This document shows positions 9,101 through 17,493 of a stretch of DNA of 64,000 nucleotides, in pieces. Every line of letters starts with the position of its first letter. Within the stretch, counting starts at the first letter, position 1. Made by a program: the position numbers and the translations under genes. The notes under the pieces are model-generated. The model was not told where the DNA came from. It did no database searches and saw only the letters and a list, made by a program, of their open reading frames with translations. This stretch comes from BPGX01 sp035405785 (GTDB lineage Bacteria; Bacteroidota; Bacteroidia; B-17B0; Aurantibacillaceae): NCBI GenBank assembly GCA_035405785.1, contig DAONJS010000001.1:62001-126000 (forward strand), read 5' to 3'.

Positions 9101-11218
9101 ATGAGATTATATTATTTGTCTATAATATTTTTGTTTTCATTATCTAGAATAATTGCTCAAATTGAAAACAATGAATCTATAAATATTGTTCTTTCTCAAC
9201 TGACTAAATCTCAAAATAATTTAAAAGACACAATTTTATTAAACAAATTGATTGAATTATCTTCTAAATTAAGCTTTAATAGCCCTGATTCTGCTATTCT
9301 TTTAGCAGAAAGGGGAAGGATAATTTCAAAAAACATTAAATGGAAAAAAGGAGAGGCAAATTTCTTAAGTGTTTTAGGATATTGTTATTGGATAAAAGGT
9401 GATTTTAATAAATCCTTAGAGTATTATAATGAATCTTTAAAAATTTGTGAGGAATTATCTTATAAAAATCTGCAATCAGGAGTTATTGGTAATATAGGAT
9501 TAATATATTTTGATCAATCAAATTATCCGAAGGCATTAGAGTATTATTTTAGAGCATTAAAAATTAAAGAAGAAATTAGAGATTCTAACGGCATCGCAAC
9601 ATGGTTAGGTAATATTGGGGGAGTTTATTTTGAACAAACTAATTATTCTAAAGCACAAGAATACATTTTAAAAGCTTTAGAAATAGATCAAACACTAGGT
9701 AACTTAAGAGGTGTTGCTAGGCACCTTGCAAACCTTGCTAGTATTTATTATTGTCAACAAAAATATTCATTAGCATTAGAATATTATTTTAAGGCATTGA
9801 AAATTGATGAAGAAATAGGAGATAAAAAAGCAATGGCTACTGACTTGGGAAATATCGGTAATGTTTATGCGGCAAAATCAAACTTTTCAAAGGCATTAAA
9901 ATATTATCTTAAAGCTTTACAATTAGATAGAGAATTAGGAGATAAAGCGAGTATGGCTGCTGATCTTGGTAATATAGGCGATCTTTATAGAGAGATGGGA
10001 GATTTTAAAAATTCTGAAAAATATTTAAATGAAGCAATAGAAATAAGTAAATCGTTAGGTCTTTTAAGTTACATTAAAGATTTTGAACAAATGCTTTCAA
10101 AACTTTATGAATCATCAGGAAATTGCAATTTAGCATTTGAACATTACAAAAAATATATTCAGGCAAAAGACACATTAGAGAGTGAAGAAAGATTAAAAAA
10201 GCAAACAGATTTAGAGACAAAATTTGAATATGAATTGAAAGAAATACGAGCTAAAGCTGAAAGAGAAAAAAGAGAATTAGAAATAAAAGCCGAAAGGAAA
10301 AGATATCAAATTATAATGTATAGTTTATTTGCCGGATTAATGTTGGTAGTAATTTCATCTGTGTTTATTGCTCGTTCTTTATATCTTACAAGAAAACAAA
10401 AAGCGATCATAGAAAGGTCAAAGAATATAATAGAAATTCAAAAGAAAATAGTAGAAGAAAGAAACAAAGAAATAATGGATAGCATCAATTATGCATTACG
10501 AATACAGCAGGCAATACTTCCGGATGAGAGTAAGTGGGAAAGATTGTTGCCAAATAGTTTCAAACTTTATTTACCAAAAGATGTATTAGCGGGAGATTTT
10601 TACTGGTTGGAAGAAAATGAAAATTATATATATGTTGCTGCGGCAGATTCAACTGGTCATGGCGTTCCAGGAGCAATGGTGAGTGTAATATGTAGCAGTG
10701 CATTAACAAAAGCAGTGATGGAAGATAGATTAATAGATACTAATCAGATATTACAAAGGGTAAGAGAAATAGTAATTGAAAAAATGGTGAGTAAAGAAGG
10801 ACATTTGCGAGATGGTATGGATATATGTTTAGTAAGAATAAACAAGAATAATAGGAGAGAAATACAATTCAGTGGAGCTAATAGACCATTGATAATAATA
10901 AAAAGTAATGGAGAAACAGAAGAAATAAATGGAGATAAAGAGCCGATAGGATGGATGGAGGAATTGGGAGATTTCAGGTCAGAGAATAAGATATTAAATG
11001 AGGGGGATATGATATATCTAACAACGGATGGATTTGCAGATCAGTTTGGAGGTGTAAAAGGTAAGAAAATCAAGACAAAGGGAATGATAGAATTGTTTCA
11101 ATCTATTAGTAAGCTATCACTTGATGTACAAAGAGAAAAAATACACAGATATTTTGAAGAATGGAAAGGAGGTGGATTTCAGGTAGATGATGTATGTATA
11201 ATTGGAATAAGATGTTGA
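9101..11218 (+). CDS. TPR sensor with SpoIIE/PP2C-type serine phosphatase output
   Basis: A 705-residue signalling protein. It has a signal sequence (about 1-20), at least six TPR motifs (about 70-370, e.g. repeats of NIGxxYxxxxxYxKALEYYxKAL), a Lys/Glu-rich coiled coil, one membrane helix (about 403-425), a second coiled coil, and a PP2C/SpoIIE domain (about 460-705). Metal-site motifs are AGDFYW, 'ADSTGHGVPGAMVS', 'GANRPLI' and 'TTDGFADQFGG'. The layout predicts a periplasmic protein-binding module that controls a cytoplasmic phosphatase, perhaps acting on an anti-anti-sigma factor; no such partner is in the window. This architecture is widespread as paralogues in Bacteroidota. ATG 9101 is preferred to the TTG at 9098. 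The C-terminal third looks more purine-rich than the rest. Confidence 0.88.
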   Translation: MRLYYLSIIFLFSLSRIIAQIENNESINIVLSQLTKSQNNLKDTILLNKLIELSSKLSFNSPDSAILLAERGRIISKNIKWKKGEANFLSVLGYCYWIKGDFNKSLEYYNESLKICEELSYKNLQSGVIGNIGLIYFDQSNYPKALEYYFRALKIKEEIRDSNGIATWLGNIGGVYFEQTNYSKAQEYILKALEIDQTLGNLRGVARHLANLASIYYCQQKYSLALEYYFKALKIDEEIGDKKAMATDLGNIGNVYAAKSNFSKALKYYLKALQLDRELGDKASMAADLGNIGDLYREMGDFKNSEKYLNEAIEISKSLGLLSYIKDFEQMLSKLYESSGNCNLAFEHYKKYIQAKDTLESEERLKKQTDLETKFEYELKEIRAKAEREKRELEIKAERKRYQIIMYSLFAGLMLVVISSVFIARSLYLTRKQKAIIERSKNIIEIQKKIVEERNKEIMDSINYALRIQQAILPDESKWERLLPNSFKLYLPKDVLAGDFYWLEENENYIYVAAADSTGHGVPGAMVSVICSSALTKAVMEDRLIDTNQILQRVREIVIEKMVSKEGHLRDGMDICLVRINKNNRREIQFSGANRPLIIIKSNGETEEINGDKEPIGWMEELGDFRSENKILNEGDMIYLTTDGFADQFGGVKGKKIKTKGMIELFQSISKLSLDVQREKIHRYFEEWKGGGFQVDDVCIIGIRC

Positions 11219-11538
11219 ATTTTTATTAGTGTTTGTTACACTCAGTATATTATTCAAATTTAAGTTCTGAAAAATATCCATCAAATTTATTCATCAAGAA
11301 CACAACTGCTTTAAATAAAGGAAACAAGATATAAAGAAAACAATCAAATTCTTTGAACAGATTATGTTTTGTGTGCACTTAATTTTTTATTCAACAAACT
11401 TTAATCAACTCTATTGTAATTACTATTCACTTTTCACATCTATATTCCTTTTACCAATTAGGGATTTTTTTGATAAAGTAAATTCTTCAATTGCCCCTAC
11501 TTTTCACTACTCACTTTTCGTTCTTCACTACTCACTTA
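11219..11538. other. 320-bp gene-free stretch
   Basis: AT-rich and without a credible gene. The only structure seen is a direct repeat of TTCACTACTCACTT at 11503-11516 and 11524-11537, 21 bp apart, just past the pyrB stop. No convincing terminator hairpin was found here. Confidence 0.6.
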
Positions 11539-12462
11539 CTAATCTTTTCCTGCTAATAAATACATAACCGCCATTCTAACCGCTACGCCATTTTCAACTT
11601 GTTCTAAAATAATAGAATGCTTGCTATCAGCAACATCGCTTGTTAATTCTACGCCTCTATTGATTGGTCCTGGATGCATAATAACAATCTCCTTTTTAAT
11701 TTCATTTAATACTTCTTTATTCAATTGATATAACAAACTATACTCTCTCAATGAAGGAAAATACTTTGTATCTTGTCGTTCCAGTTGAATACGCAACATA
11801 TTGGCCACATCGCACCATTCTAATACTTTTCTTAAATCAGTTTCTACTTCTACACCTAATGATGTAATGTATTTTGGCATAAGCGTTAATGGTCCGCATA
11901 CTTTTACTTTTGCACCCATTTTATTCAATAAAAGTATGTTACTCAATGCCACTCTTGAGTGTAAAATATCACCTACTATTGCTACTTTTACATTATTAAG
12001 TTTTCCAAATTTTTCCTGAATAGAAAAAGCATCTAACAATGCTTGAGTTGGATGTTCGTGTGTGCCATCACCTGCGTTAATGATTTGTGCTTTTACTTTT
12101 TTTGCAAGAAAAACACACGCACCTGGCGATGAATGTCTCATTACAATCATATCTACTTTCATGGCTAATATATTATTAGCCGTGTCAATTAATGTTTCAC
12201 CTTTTTTTACTGACGATGCCGATGCTGAAAAGTTAATAATATCTGCACCTAATCTTTTTTGTGCTAATTCAAAAGAGATGCGTGTTCTTGTAGAATTTTC
12301 AAAAAACAAATTGGCAATGGTAATATCTCTTAATGATGGCACTTTTTTAATAGGACGATTGATAACTTCTTTGAATGATTGTGCAGTATTCAAAATCAAT
12401 TCAATATCCTGTTTAGTCAAATCTTTTATACCTAATAAATGCTTTGTAGATAATCTGCTCAT
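11539..12462 (-). CDS. pyrB: aspartate carbamoyltransferase catalytic chain
   Basis: The 307-residue catalytic subunit joins carbamoyl phosphate and aspartate in pyrimidine synthesis. The carbamoyl-phosphate motif FFENSTRTRISFE is at about 52-64, followed by 'MRHSSPGACVFLA', 'GDGTHEHPTQALLDAFSI' and the Asp-site 'HPGPINRGVEL' near the C-terminus. Length and motifs match free-standing bacterial PyrB that works without the PyrI regulatory chain. It lies 4 bp downstream of pyrR, so the two form a pyrimidine operon. Confidence 0.97.
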   Translation of the reverse strand: MSRLSTKHLLGIKDLTKQDIELILNTAQSFKEVINRPIKKVPSLRDITIANLFFENSTRTRISFELAQKRLGADIINFSASASSVKKGETLIDTANNILAMKVDMIVMRHSSPGACVFLAKKVKAQIINAGDGTHEHPTQALLDAFSIQEKFGKLNNVKVAIVGDILHSRVALSNILLLNKMGAKVKVCGPLTLMPKYITSLGVEVETDLRKVLEWCDVANMLRIQLERQDTKYFPSLREYSLLYQLNKEVLNEIKKEIVIMHPGPINRGVELTSDVADSKHSIILEQVENGVAVRMAVMYLLAGKD

Positions 12463-12466
12463 TTAT

Positions 12467-13042
12467 TTATTTTTTTTCTTTATATTCCAAATATACTTTG
12501 CTTTTGGTCCAGTCCTCTTTCCATTCAATATGCACTTTTTGATTATCAAATGAATCTATTGAAATACCTGAATAAGTGGGTTCTATAGGTAATTCTCTTG
12601 AAAACCTTCTGTTTACTAATACTAACAACTCAACACTTTTAGGTCTGCCATAATTTTGCAGTGCATCCATGGCGGATCTTATTGTTCTGCCTGTATATAA
12701 CACATCGTCAATCAATACTACTCTTTTGTTTTCAACAGAAAAATCAGGAGGAAGTTTTTGAGGCGATGGGACTAATGGTTTTAATTTAAAATCATCTCTG
12801 TAAAATGTAACATCTAATTCTGCATATTCTAAATGTTTAATTTTTTTGGATGCTTCTAAAAGTTGATGAATAATTTGTGATAAATAAATACCTCTTGGTT
12901 GTAAGCCAACAATAACAAGGTTTTCAAGCGAGTAATAATGTTCAATAAGTTGAAACGATAATCTTTTTATAGTAAGTTCTAAAAGTTTATTTTGTAATAT
13001 AACTATTCTTGATGATGTCTTTATCTGGCTTTTTTCAGACAT
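12467..13042 (-). CDS. pyrR: bifunctional pyr regulator/uracil phosphoribosyltransferase-like PyrR
   Basis: A type I phosphoribosyltransferase of 191 residues. The PRPP-binding loop is 'VVLIDDVLYTGRTIRSAMDAL' at about 109-129, with the 'VGLQPRGIYLSQ' segment near 45-56 and a C-terminal 'KVHIEWKED'. In Gram-positive bacteria PyrR binds pyr mRNA and controls attenuation. Its position as the first gene of pyrR-pyrB supports an orthologous assignment. I see no obvious antiterminator structure in the 150 bp upstream, so regulation by RNA binding is unproven here; the protein may act mainly as a phosphoribosyltransferase. Confidence 0.9.
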   Translation of the reverse strand: MSEKSQIKTSSRIVILQNKLLELTIKRLSFQLIEHYYSLENLVIVGLQPRGIYLSQIIHQLLEASKKIKHLEYAELDVTFYRDDFKLKPLVPSPQKLPPDFSVENKRVVLIDDVLYTGRTIRSAMDALQNYGRPKSVELLVLVNRRFSRELPIEPTYSGISIDSFDNQKVHIEWKEDWTKSKVYLEYKEKK

Positions 13043-13194
13043 AATTTTTGCTGTAATAATAAGGAATTTATGACAACGAATATATTGTTTTTAAGTATCG
13101 CTTTTCAAATCAATCTTTTACTTAAAAAAATTAGATATTTAAATACTTTTCTCACTTTGCTTTTCTTTATGTTTATTTGCAGAAACTTTTTAAT

Positions 13195-14250
13195 ATGTTT
13201 CAAAATTTGTTCTACAATAAAAAAATTTTTTCAATCAATTATTTAAGTGCAATTAGTATCCTAATTTTATTCATTTTCTCTCAATGTAATAATCCTTCAA
13301 AAAATGAATCAACCAAAGAAACACAATCTTCTGTGAAAGAAATTGTTCCTCAAAAATTCTGGAATAATACACCATCTTTCAATGCAGACAGTTGTTATTA
13401 TTTTGTCAAATATCAGGTAGAATTAGGACCTCGCCATCCGGGAAGTAAAGCCCACGATAAATGTGTAGAATGGATTACAAATTATTTTAATTCACATCAA
13501 CTTAAAACCGAGTTACAAAAATTTTCTGCTACAACTTTTGATGGCAAACAATGGATTGGCACTAATATCATTGCGAAATATAATCCCGAACAAAAGCATA
13601 GAATTTTACTTTGTGCACACTATGATACAAGACCTTTTGCAGATAGAGATTCAAAAGAAAACAAGAACAAACCTATTTTAGGGGCTAATGACGGTGCAAG
13701 TGGAGTAGCAGTATTGATGAGCATTATTCAATCCATCAAAAAATCGCCATTAAAAAATATCGGTATTGATATTGTTCTTTTTGATTTAGAAGATTATGGA
13801 AATGCAGGTGGAGATGCACAAACATGGTGTCTTGGTTCTCAATATTGGGCAAAAAATATGAATGTAACAGCAATTAAGCCATCGGAAGGAATTTTGTTAG
13901 ATATGGTAGGTGATACAAATGCTGTATTTCCAAAAGAAGGTTTATCTATACAATTCAATCCTGTATTAGTTCATGAAATTTGGAGTATTGCACAAAAAGC
14001 AGGATTCTCAAAGTATTTTATAGATGAAAGCACGAATGAAATTACAGACGACCATTTATTTGTCAACACTTATGCTAATATCCCATGTATTGACATCATT
14101 CATTACTATCCACAAAAATCAGATTTTTTTGAACATCATCATAAGATAACTGATAATTTATCAAATATCAGTAAAAGCACATTAAATGCAGTTGGACAAA
14201 CAATTTTGTATTATTTGTATAAGCAAGATGAAAAATTCACTACGCCTTAA
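13195..14250 (+). CDS. M28-family zinc peptidase / glutaminyl-peptide cyclotransferase-like lipoprotein
   Basis: A 351-residue exported protein with a hydrophobic N-terminus and a possible lipid-attachment Cys31 (FIFSQC). Metal-site motifs occur in family order: 'CAHYDTRPFADRD', 'GANDGASGVAVLM', 'LFDLEDYGNAGGD' and 'DDHLFVN'. 'AHYDTRPFAD' with 'LEDYG' fits the glutaminyl-peptide cyclotransferase side of M28 as found in Bacteroidota, which forms N-terminal pyroglutamate on exported proteins; a plain aminopeptidase is the alternative. The ATG at 13195 is preferred to an in-frame TTG at 13177. recN follows after 26 bp but has its own promoter box. Confidence 0.85.
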   Translation: MFQNLFYNKKIFSINYLSAISILILFIFSQCNNPSKNESTKETQSSVKEIVPQKFWNNTPSFNADSCYYFVKYQVELGPRHPGSKAHDKCVEWITNYFNSHQLKTELQKFSATTFDGKQWIGTNIIAKYNPEQKHRILLCAHYDTRPFADRDSKENKNKPILGANDGASGVAVLMSIIQSIKKSPLKNIGIDIVLFDLEDYGNAGGDAQTWCLGSQYWAKNMNVTAIKPSEGILLDMVGDTNAVFPKEGLSIQFNPVLVHEIWSIAQKAGFSKYFIDESTNEITDDHLFVNTYANIPCIDIIHYYPQKSDFFEHHHKITDNLSNISKSTLNAVGQTILYYLYKQDEKFTTP

Positions 14251-14263
14251 TTTTTTCTTTTCT

Positions 14264-14271
14264 TAACTTTG
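14264..14271 (+). promoter_or_regulatory. -7 promoter box for recN
   Basis: TAACTTTG is an exact consensus match that ends 5 bp before the recN ATG at 14277, predicting an essentially leaderless mRNA. Confidence 0.65.
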
Positions 14272-14276
14272 CAACT

Positions 14277-15935
14277 ATGCTGAAAGAATTAAAAGTTCAA
14301 AATTTTGCACTCATCAATTTTGCTGAATTAAAATTTCATAATGGTTTAATAGTTATTACAGGAGAAACAGGTGCGGGTAAATCTATTTTGTTAGATGCTC
14401 TGATGCTTGCACTTGGCGGAAAAGCCGATACTTCTGCACTTTTTGATACTTCCAAAAAATGTATTGTAGAAGCGACTTTTGATATTTCTAAACTTAATTT
14501 AGAAGAGTTTTTTCAAAACAATGATTTAGATTATTATTCTGAAACCATCATTCGCAGAGAAGTATCTGCAGATGGAAAATCTCGTGCCTTTGTCAATGAT
14601 ACACCCGTTAATGTTTCTGTATTAAAATCATTCAGCCAGTATTTAATTGATATTCATTCTCAACATCAAAATTTAATTATTCACTCTGCACAGTTTCGTT
14701 ACAATTTTATTGATGCTTTTGCAGATTGCCTGTCTCAAAGAAATCAATATACTCAACTATTCAAGCAATTTCAAAAAAATAAAAAAGAATTAGAAACATT
14801 AATTCATCAACAAACGAATGCCAAAAATGAAACTGAATATTTTCAATTTTTATTAAATGAACTCAACGAAGCAAATATTCAGGAAGGTGAATTACAACAA
14901 ATTGAGCAAGAATTACAGCAATTAGAAAATGCAGAACAAATTATTCAACAATTATCATCATCTGTAAATGCTTTGCGTGATGCGGATATCAATGCCATTC
15001 AACTTATCAATCAATCTAAAAACAATTTACAATCTGTTGCAAAATATAATCCTGCTTACGAAGAATTATCACAAAGATTGCAATCAGTTCTTGTAGAATT
15101 AAAAGATATTTCAACTGAAGCAGAAAGTTTATTGTCTGATGTAGAAATAAATCCTTCACGAATGGAAGTTTTGAATGAAAGATTAAACATCATTAATAAA
15201 TTACTCAAAAAACACAATGTAAAAACAGATGCAGAACTTTTGAATATTCAAAAAGATTTAGAAGAAAAAATATCAACATTTGAAAACTTTGATGAAATCA
15301 TTCATTTAAAGCAAAAAGAACTGAATTCATTAGAAAAAAAATTACAACAAATTGCCGAAGAAATTTCACAAAAAAGAAAATCTGTAAAAGCAAAAATTGA
15401 AAATGAATGTGTAGAGATATTGAAAGAATTAGCAATGCCAAATGCTCAATTTGTGATTGATATTCAAGATAAAGCAGAATTAGATGAATATGGAAAAGAT
15501 GAGGTAAAATTTTTGTTTTCTGCTAATAAAGGTGTTTTGCCTACTGAAGTTCAAAAGTCCGCATCTGGTGGTGAAATTGCAAGATTGATGCTGACCATAA
15601 AATCATTAATGGCTAAAAAAATTCACTTACCTACTATTATTTTTGATGAAATTGATACAGGTGTAAGTGGTAATGTGGCTGGCAAAATGGGTGATATAAT
15701 GTCTAAAATGAGTGAGTATATGCAGGTGATTGTTATTACACATTTGCCACAAATAGCCGCAAAAGGAAAGCAACATTTGGTAGTAAGCAAAGAAGAACAA
15801 AACAACAGAACATTATCAAAAATTACAGAAATTAGAGATGAAGAAAGAATAATGGAAATTGCTAAAATGTTAAGTAGTGGCAAGCCCGGAGAAGCCGCTA
15901 TTCAAAATGCTAAAGAATTACTAATGATAAAATAA
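14277..15935 (+). CDS. recN: DNA repair protein RecN
   Basis: An SMC-like ATPase of double-strand break repair, 552 residues. The N-terminal half-ATPase starts MLKELKVQNFALI with Walker A GETGAGKS (about 30-37). A long coiled coil follows (about 155-380, rich in Gln/Glu/Leu), then the C-terminal lobe with the signature 'KSASGGEIARLMLTIK' and Walker B 'TIIFDEIDTGVSG'. Length is usual for the family. murI begins 5 bp after the stop, so the two are probably co-transcribed. Confidence 0.97.
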   Translation: MLKELKVQNFALINFAELKFHNGLIVITGETGAGKSILLDALMLALGGKADTSALFDTSKKCIVEATFDISKLNLEEFFQNNDLDYYSETIIRREVSADGKSRAFVNDTPVNVSVLKSFSQYLIDIHSQHQNLIIHSAQFRYNFIDAFADCLSQRNQYTQLFKQFQKNKKELETLIHQQTNAKNETEYFQFLLNELNEANIQEGELQQIEQELQQLENAEQIIQQLSSSVNALRDADINAIQLINQSKNNLQSVAKYNPAYEELSQRLQSVLVELKDISTEAESLLSDVEINPSRMEVLNERLNIINKLLKKHNVKTDAELLNIQKDLEEKISTFENFDEIIHLKQKELNSLEKKLQQIAEEISQKRKSVKAKIENECVEILKELAMPNAQFVIDIQDKAELDEYGKDEVKFLFSANKGVLPTEVQKSASGGEIARLMLTIKSLMAKKIHLPTIIFDEIDTGVSGNVAGKMGDIMSKMSEYMQVIVITHLPQIAAKGKQHLVVSKEEQNNRTLSKITEIRDEERIMEIAKMLSSGKPGEAAIQNAKELLMIK

Positions 15936-15940
15936 TTATT

Positions 15941-16768
15941 GTGACAGAAAAAGGTAGTATAGGTATTTTTGATTCAGGATATGGTGGTCTTACTGTGTTT
16001 AAGGAAATTATCAAAGAGTTGCCAGAATATGATTACATTTATTTAGGCGACAATGCTCGTGCTCCTTATGGCAGCAGAAGTTTTGAAACAGTTTATCAAT
16101 TTACTTTAGAATGCGTTAAATTATTGTTTCAAAAAAATTGCCCTCTTGTTATACTTGCTTGTAATACTGCATCTGCAAGGGCTTTAAGAAACATTCAGCA
16201 AAAAGATTTGCCCATCATTGCACCACAGAATAGAGTATTAGGAGTTATTCGTCCTACTGCAGAAGTAATTGGAAATTTTTCAAAAACAAAACACATTGGA
16301 ATATTTGCCACAGAAGGCACAGTAAAATCTGAATCATACATATTAGAAATTCAAAAGTTTTTTCCTGATGTAGTCATTACACAAGAAGCGTGTCCTATGT
16401 GGGTGCCTTTAATAGAAAATAACGAACATCTTTCAGAAGGTGCTGACTATTTTGTAAAAAAACATATAGAAAATTTGTTTGATAAAGACAATAAAATAGA
16501 TACAGTTTTACTTGGATGCACGCATTATCCATTATTGTTGCCAAAGATAAAACAGTTCATTCCTGAAGAAATAAACATTATTACACAAGGCGAAATTGTA
16601 GCAAAGAGTTTGAAAAATTATTTACAAAGGCATCCAGAAATAGATGAGCGATTAAATAAAAATGGTAAAAAAGAATTTTACACCACTATTGAATCCGAGT
16701 GGTTTAATGAAAAAGCGGCAATTTTCTTTGGAGAAAATTTGCAAGCAAAGAAAATAAAAGAGTATTAA
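15941..16768 (+). CDS. murI: glutamate racemase
   Basis: Supplies D-glutamate for peptidoglycan by cofactor-free racemisation. The 275 residues carry the two catalytic cysteines, Cys74 in ACNTASAR and Cys193 in GCTHYPLL, and the N-terminal 'GIFDSGYGGLTV' loop with Asp11. The start is GTG at 15941; no ATG lies upstream in frame and the protein begins at the expected distance from the first motif. A strong intrinsic terminator follows at about 16860. Confidence 0.97.
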   Translation: MTEKGSIGIFDSGYGGLTVFKEIIKELPEYDYIYLGDNARAPYGSRSFETVYQFTLECVKLLFQKNCPLVILACNTASARALRNIQQKDLPIIAPQNRVLGVIRPTAEVIGNFSKTKHIGIFATEGTVKSESYILEIQKFFPDVVITQEACPMWVPLIENNEHLSEGADYFVKKHIENLFDKDNKIDTVLLGCTHYPLLLPKIKQFIPEEINIITQGEIVAKSLKNYLQRHPEIDERLNKNGKKEFYTTIESEWFNEKAAIFFGENLQAKKIKEY

Positions 16769-16859
16769 AGTTTATACCAAATTATTTCAATTTTCAAAAA
16801 AAAATTATTATTCTAAAAACTTTAGAAATCATTTTGTTTTGGTACATTCAAACAAAATA

Positions 16860-16890
16860 AAAAAGCCCTTTCAATTTGAAAGGGCTTTTT
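16860..16890. terminator. bidirectional intrinsic terminator between murI and HU
   Basis: A perfect stem AAAAAGCCCTTTCA / TGAAAGGGCTTTTT with a 3-nt loop. The A-run on one side and T-run on the other let it end transcription from both murI (+) and the convergent HU gene (-). Confidence 0.9.
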
Positions 16891-16911
16891 AGTTTCATTA
16901 AAGGAGAAAAA

Positions 16912-17193
16912 TTATTTTCCTTTGTTTACAGATGATGCTAATTCAGCACCGGCTTTGAATTTTACCACTTTTTTTGCAGGAATTTTAATTTCTTTTCCTG
17001 TTTGTGGGTTGCGGCCAACACGAGCATTTCTTTTAGTTACAGAGAAAGAACCAAATCCTACAAGACCGATTCTGTCTCCTTTTTTCAACGCTTTGCTGAT
17101 AGCGTCGATAGTTGCGTCTAATGCTCTAGCAGCATCTGCTTTTGTTAACTTTGCTCCTGATGCAATTGCATCAATCAATTCTGCTTTGTTCAT
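16912..17193 (-). CDS. hup: HU-family DNA-binding protein
   Basis: A canonical 93-residue nucleoid HU. It begins MNKAELIDAIASGAKLTKAD, contains 'GDRIGLVGFGSFSV' and the DNA-bending arm 'RNARVGRNPQTGKEIKIP' with the conserved intercalating Pro, and ends in a Lys-rich tail. The ATG at 17193 is chosen because it matches the family start and lies after a full promoter; an in-frame start at 17253 would begin upstream of the -7 box. A second, divergent HU-like protein is encoded at 45565-45876. Confidence 0.96.
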   Translation of the reverse strand: MNKAELIDAIASGAKLTKADAARALDATIDAISKALKKGDRIGLVGFGSFSVTKRNARVGRNPQTGKEIKIPAKKVVKFKAGAELASSVNKGK

Positions 17194-17222
17194 AGTTTTA
17201 CTTTTTTTGGTTTTTGATACTG

Positions 17223-17253
17223 CAAATATAAGGCGGTTTATTTGATTTGTCAA
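17223..17253 (-). promoter_or_regulatory. complete -33/-7 promoter of HU
   Basis: On the minus strand TTG (17253-17251), a 20-bp spacer and TATATTTG (17230-17223) form the best Bacteroidota-type promoter in the window. The predicted leader is about 25-30 nt. Confidence 0.75.
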
Positions 17254-17493
17254 GGGGTTGGAGTAAAAAAAATGCTATTTTGTGGATAAAATGTGGGTTT
17301 TGTGGATAATTAAGACCTGAAAAAGGCATTCTTACAGGCATTTCAACAGTATAACGAAAGTCAAACCCTTAAATTCAGTATTGTTTATATTCATTCTACA
17401 TCTTAAACCGTTGTAAATTCAATGAATACACAATTTTCATACATTTGATTTTTTACCCACCTATTTATTTTGCAAATTCGCCCAAAAATTTTT
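17254..17493. other. 240-bp intergenic stretch between HU promoter and pyrG
   Basis: Divergent upstream region. Apart from the HU promoter at its left edge I see no hairpin, operator or small gene. A weak TATTTATTTTG near 17462-17472 may be the pyrG promoter but departs from consensus. Confidence 0.4.

Noticed and set aside
11364..11567. Short + strand frame in the 320-bp gap after the TPR-SpoIIE gene
   Set aside because: Phe/Tyr/Leu-rich translation of AT-rich repeats (LFVLHYSL), overlaps pyrB, no credible start.
12062..12553. 163-residue open frame on the + strand
   Set aside because: Antisense to pyrB and pyrR, both of which have complete family motifs in the other frame; no domain or start context.
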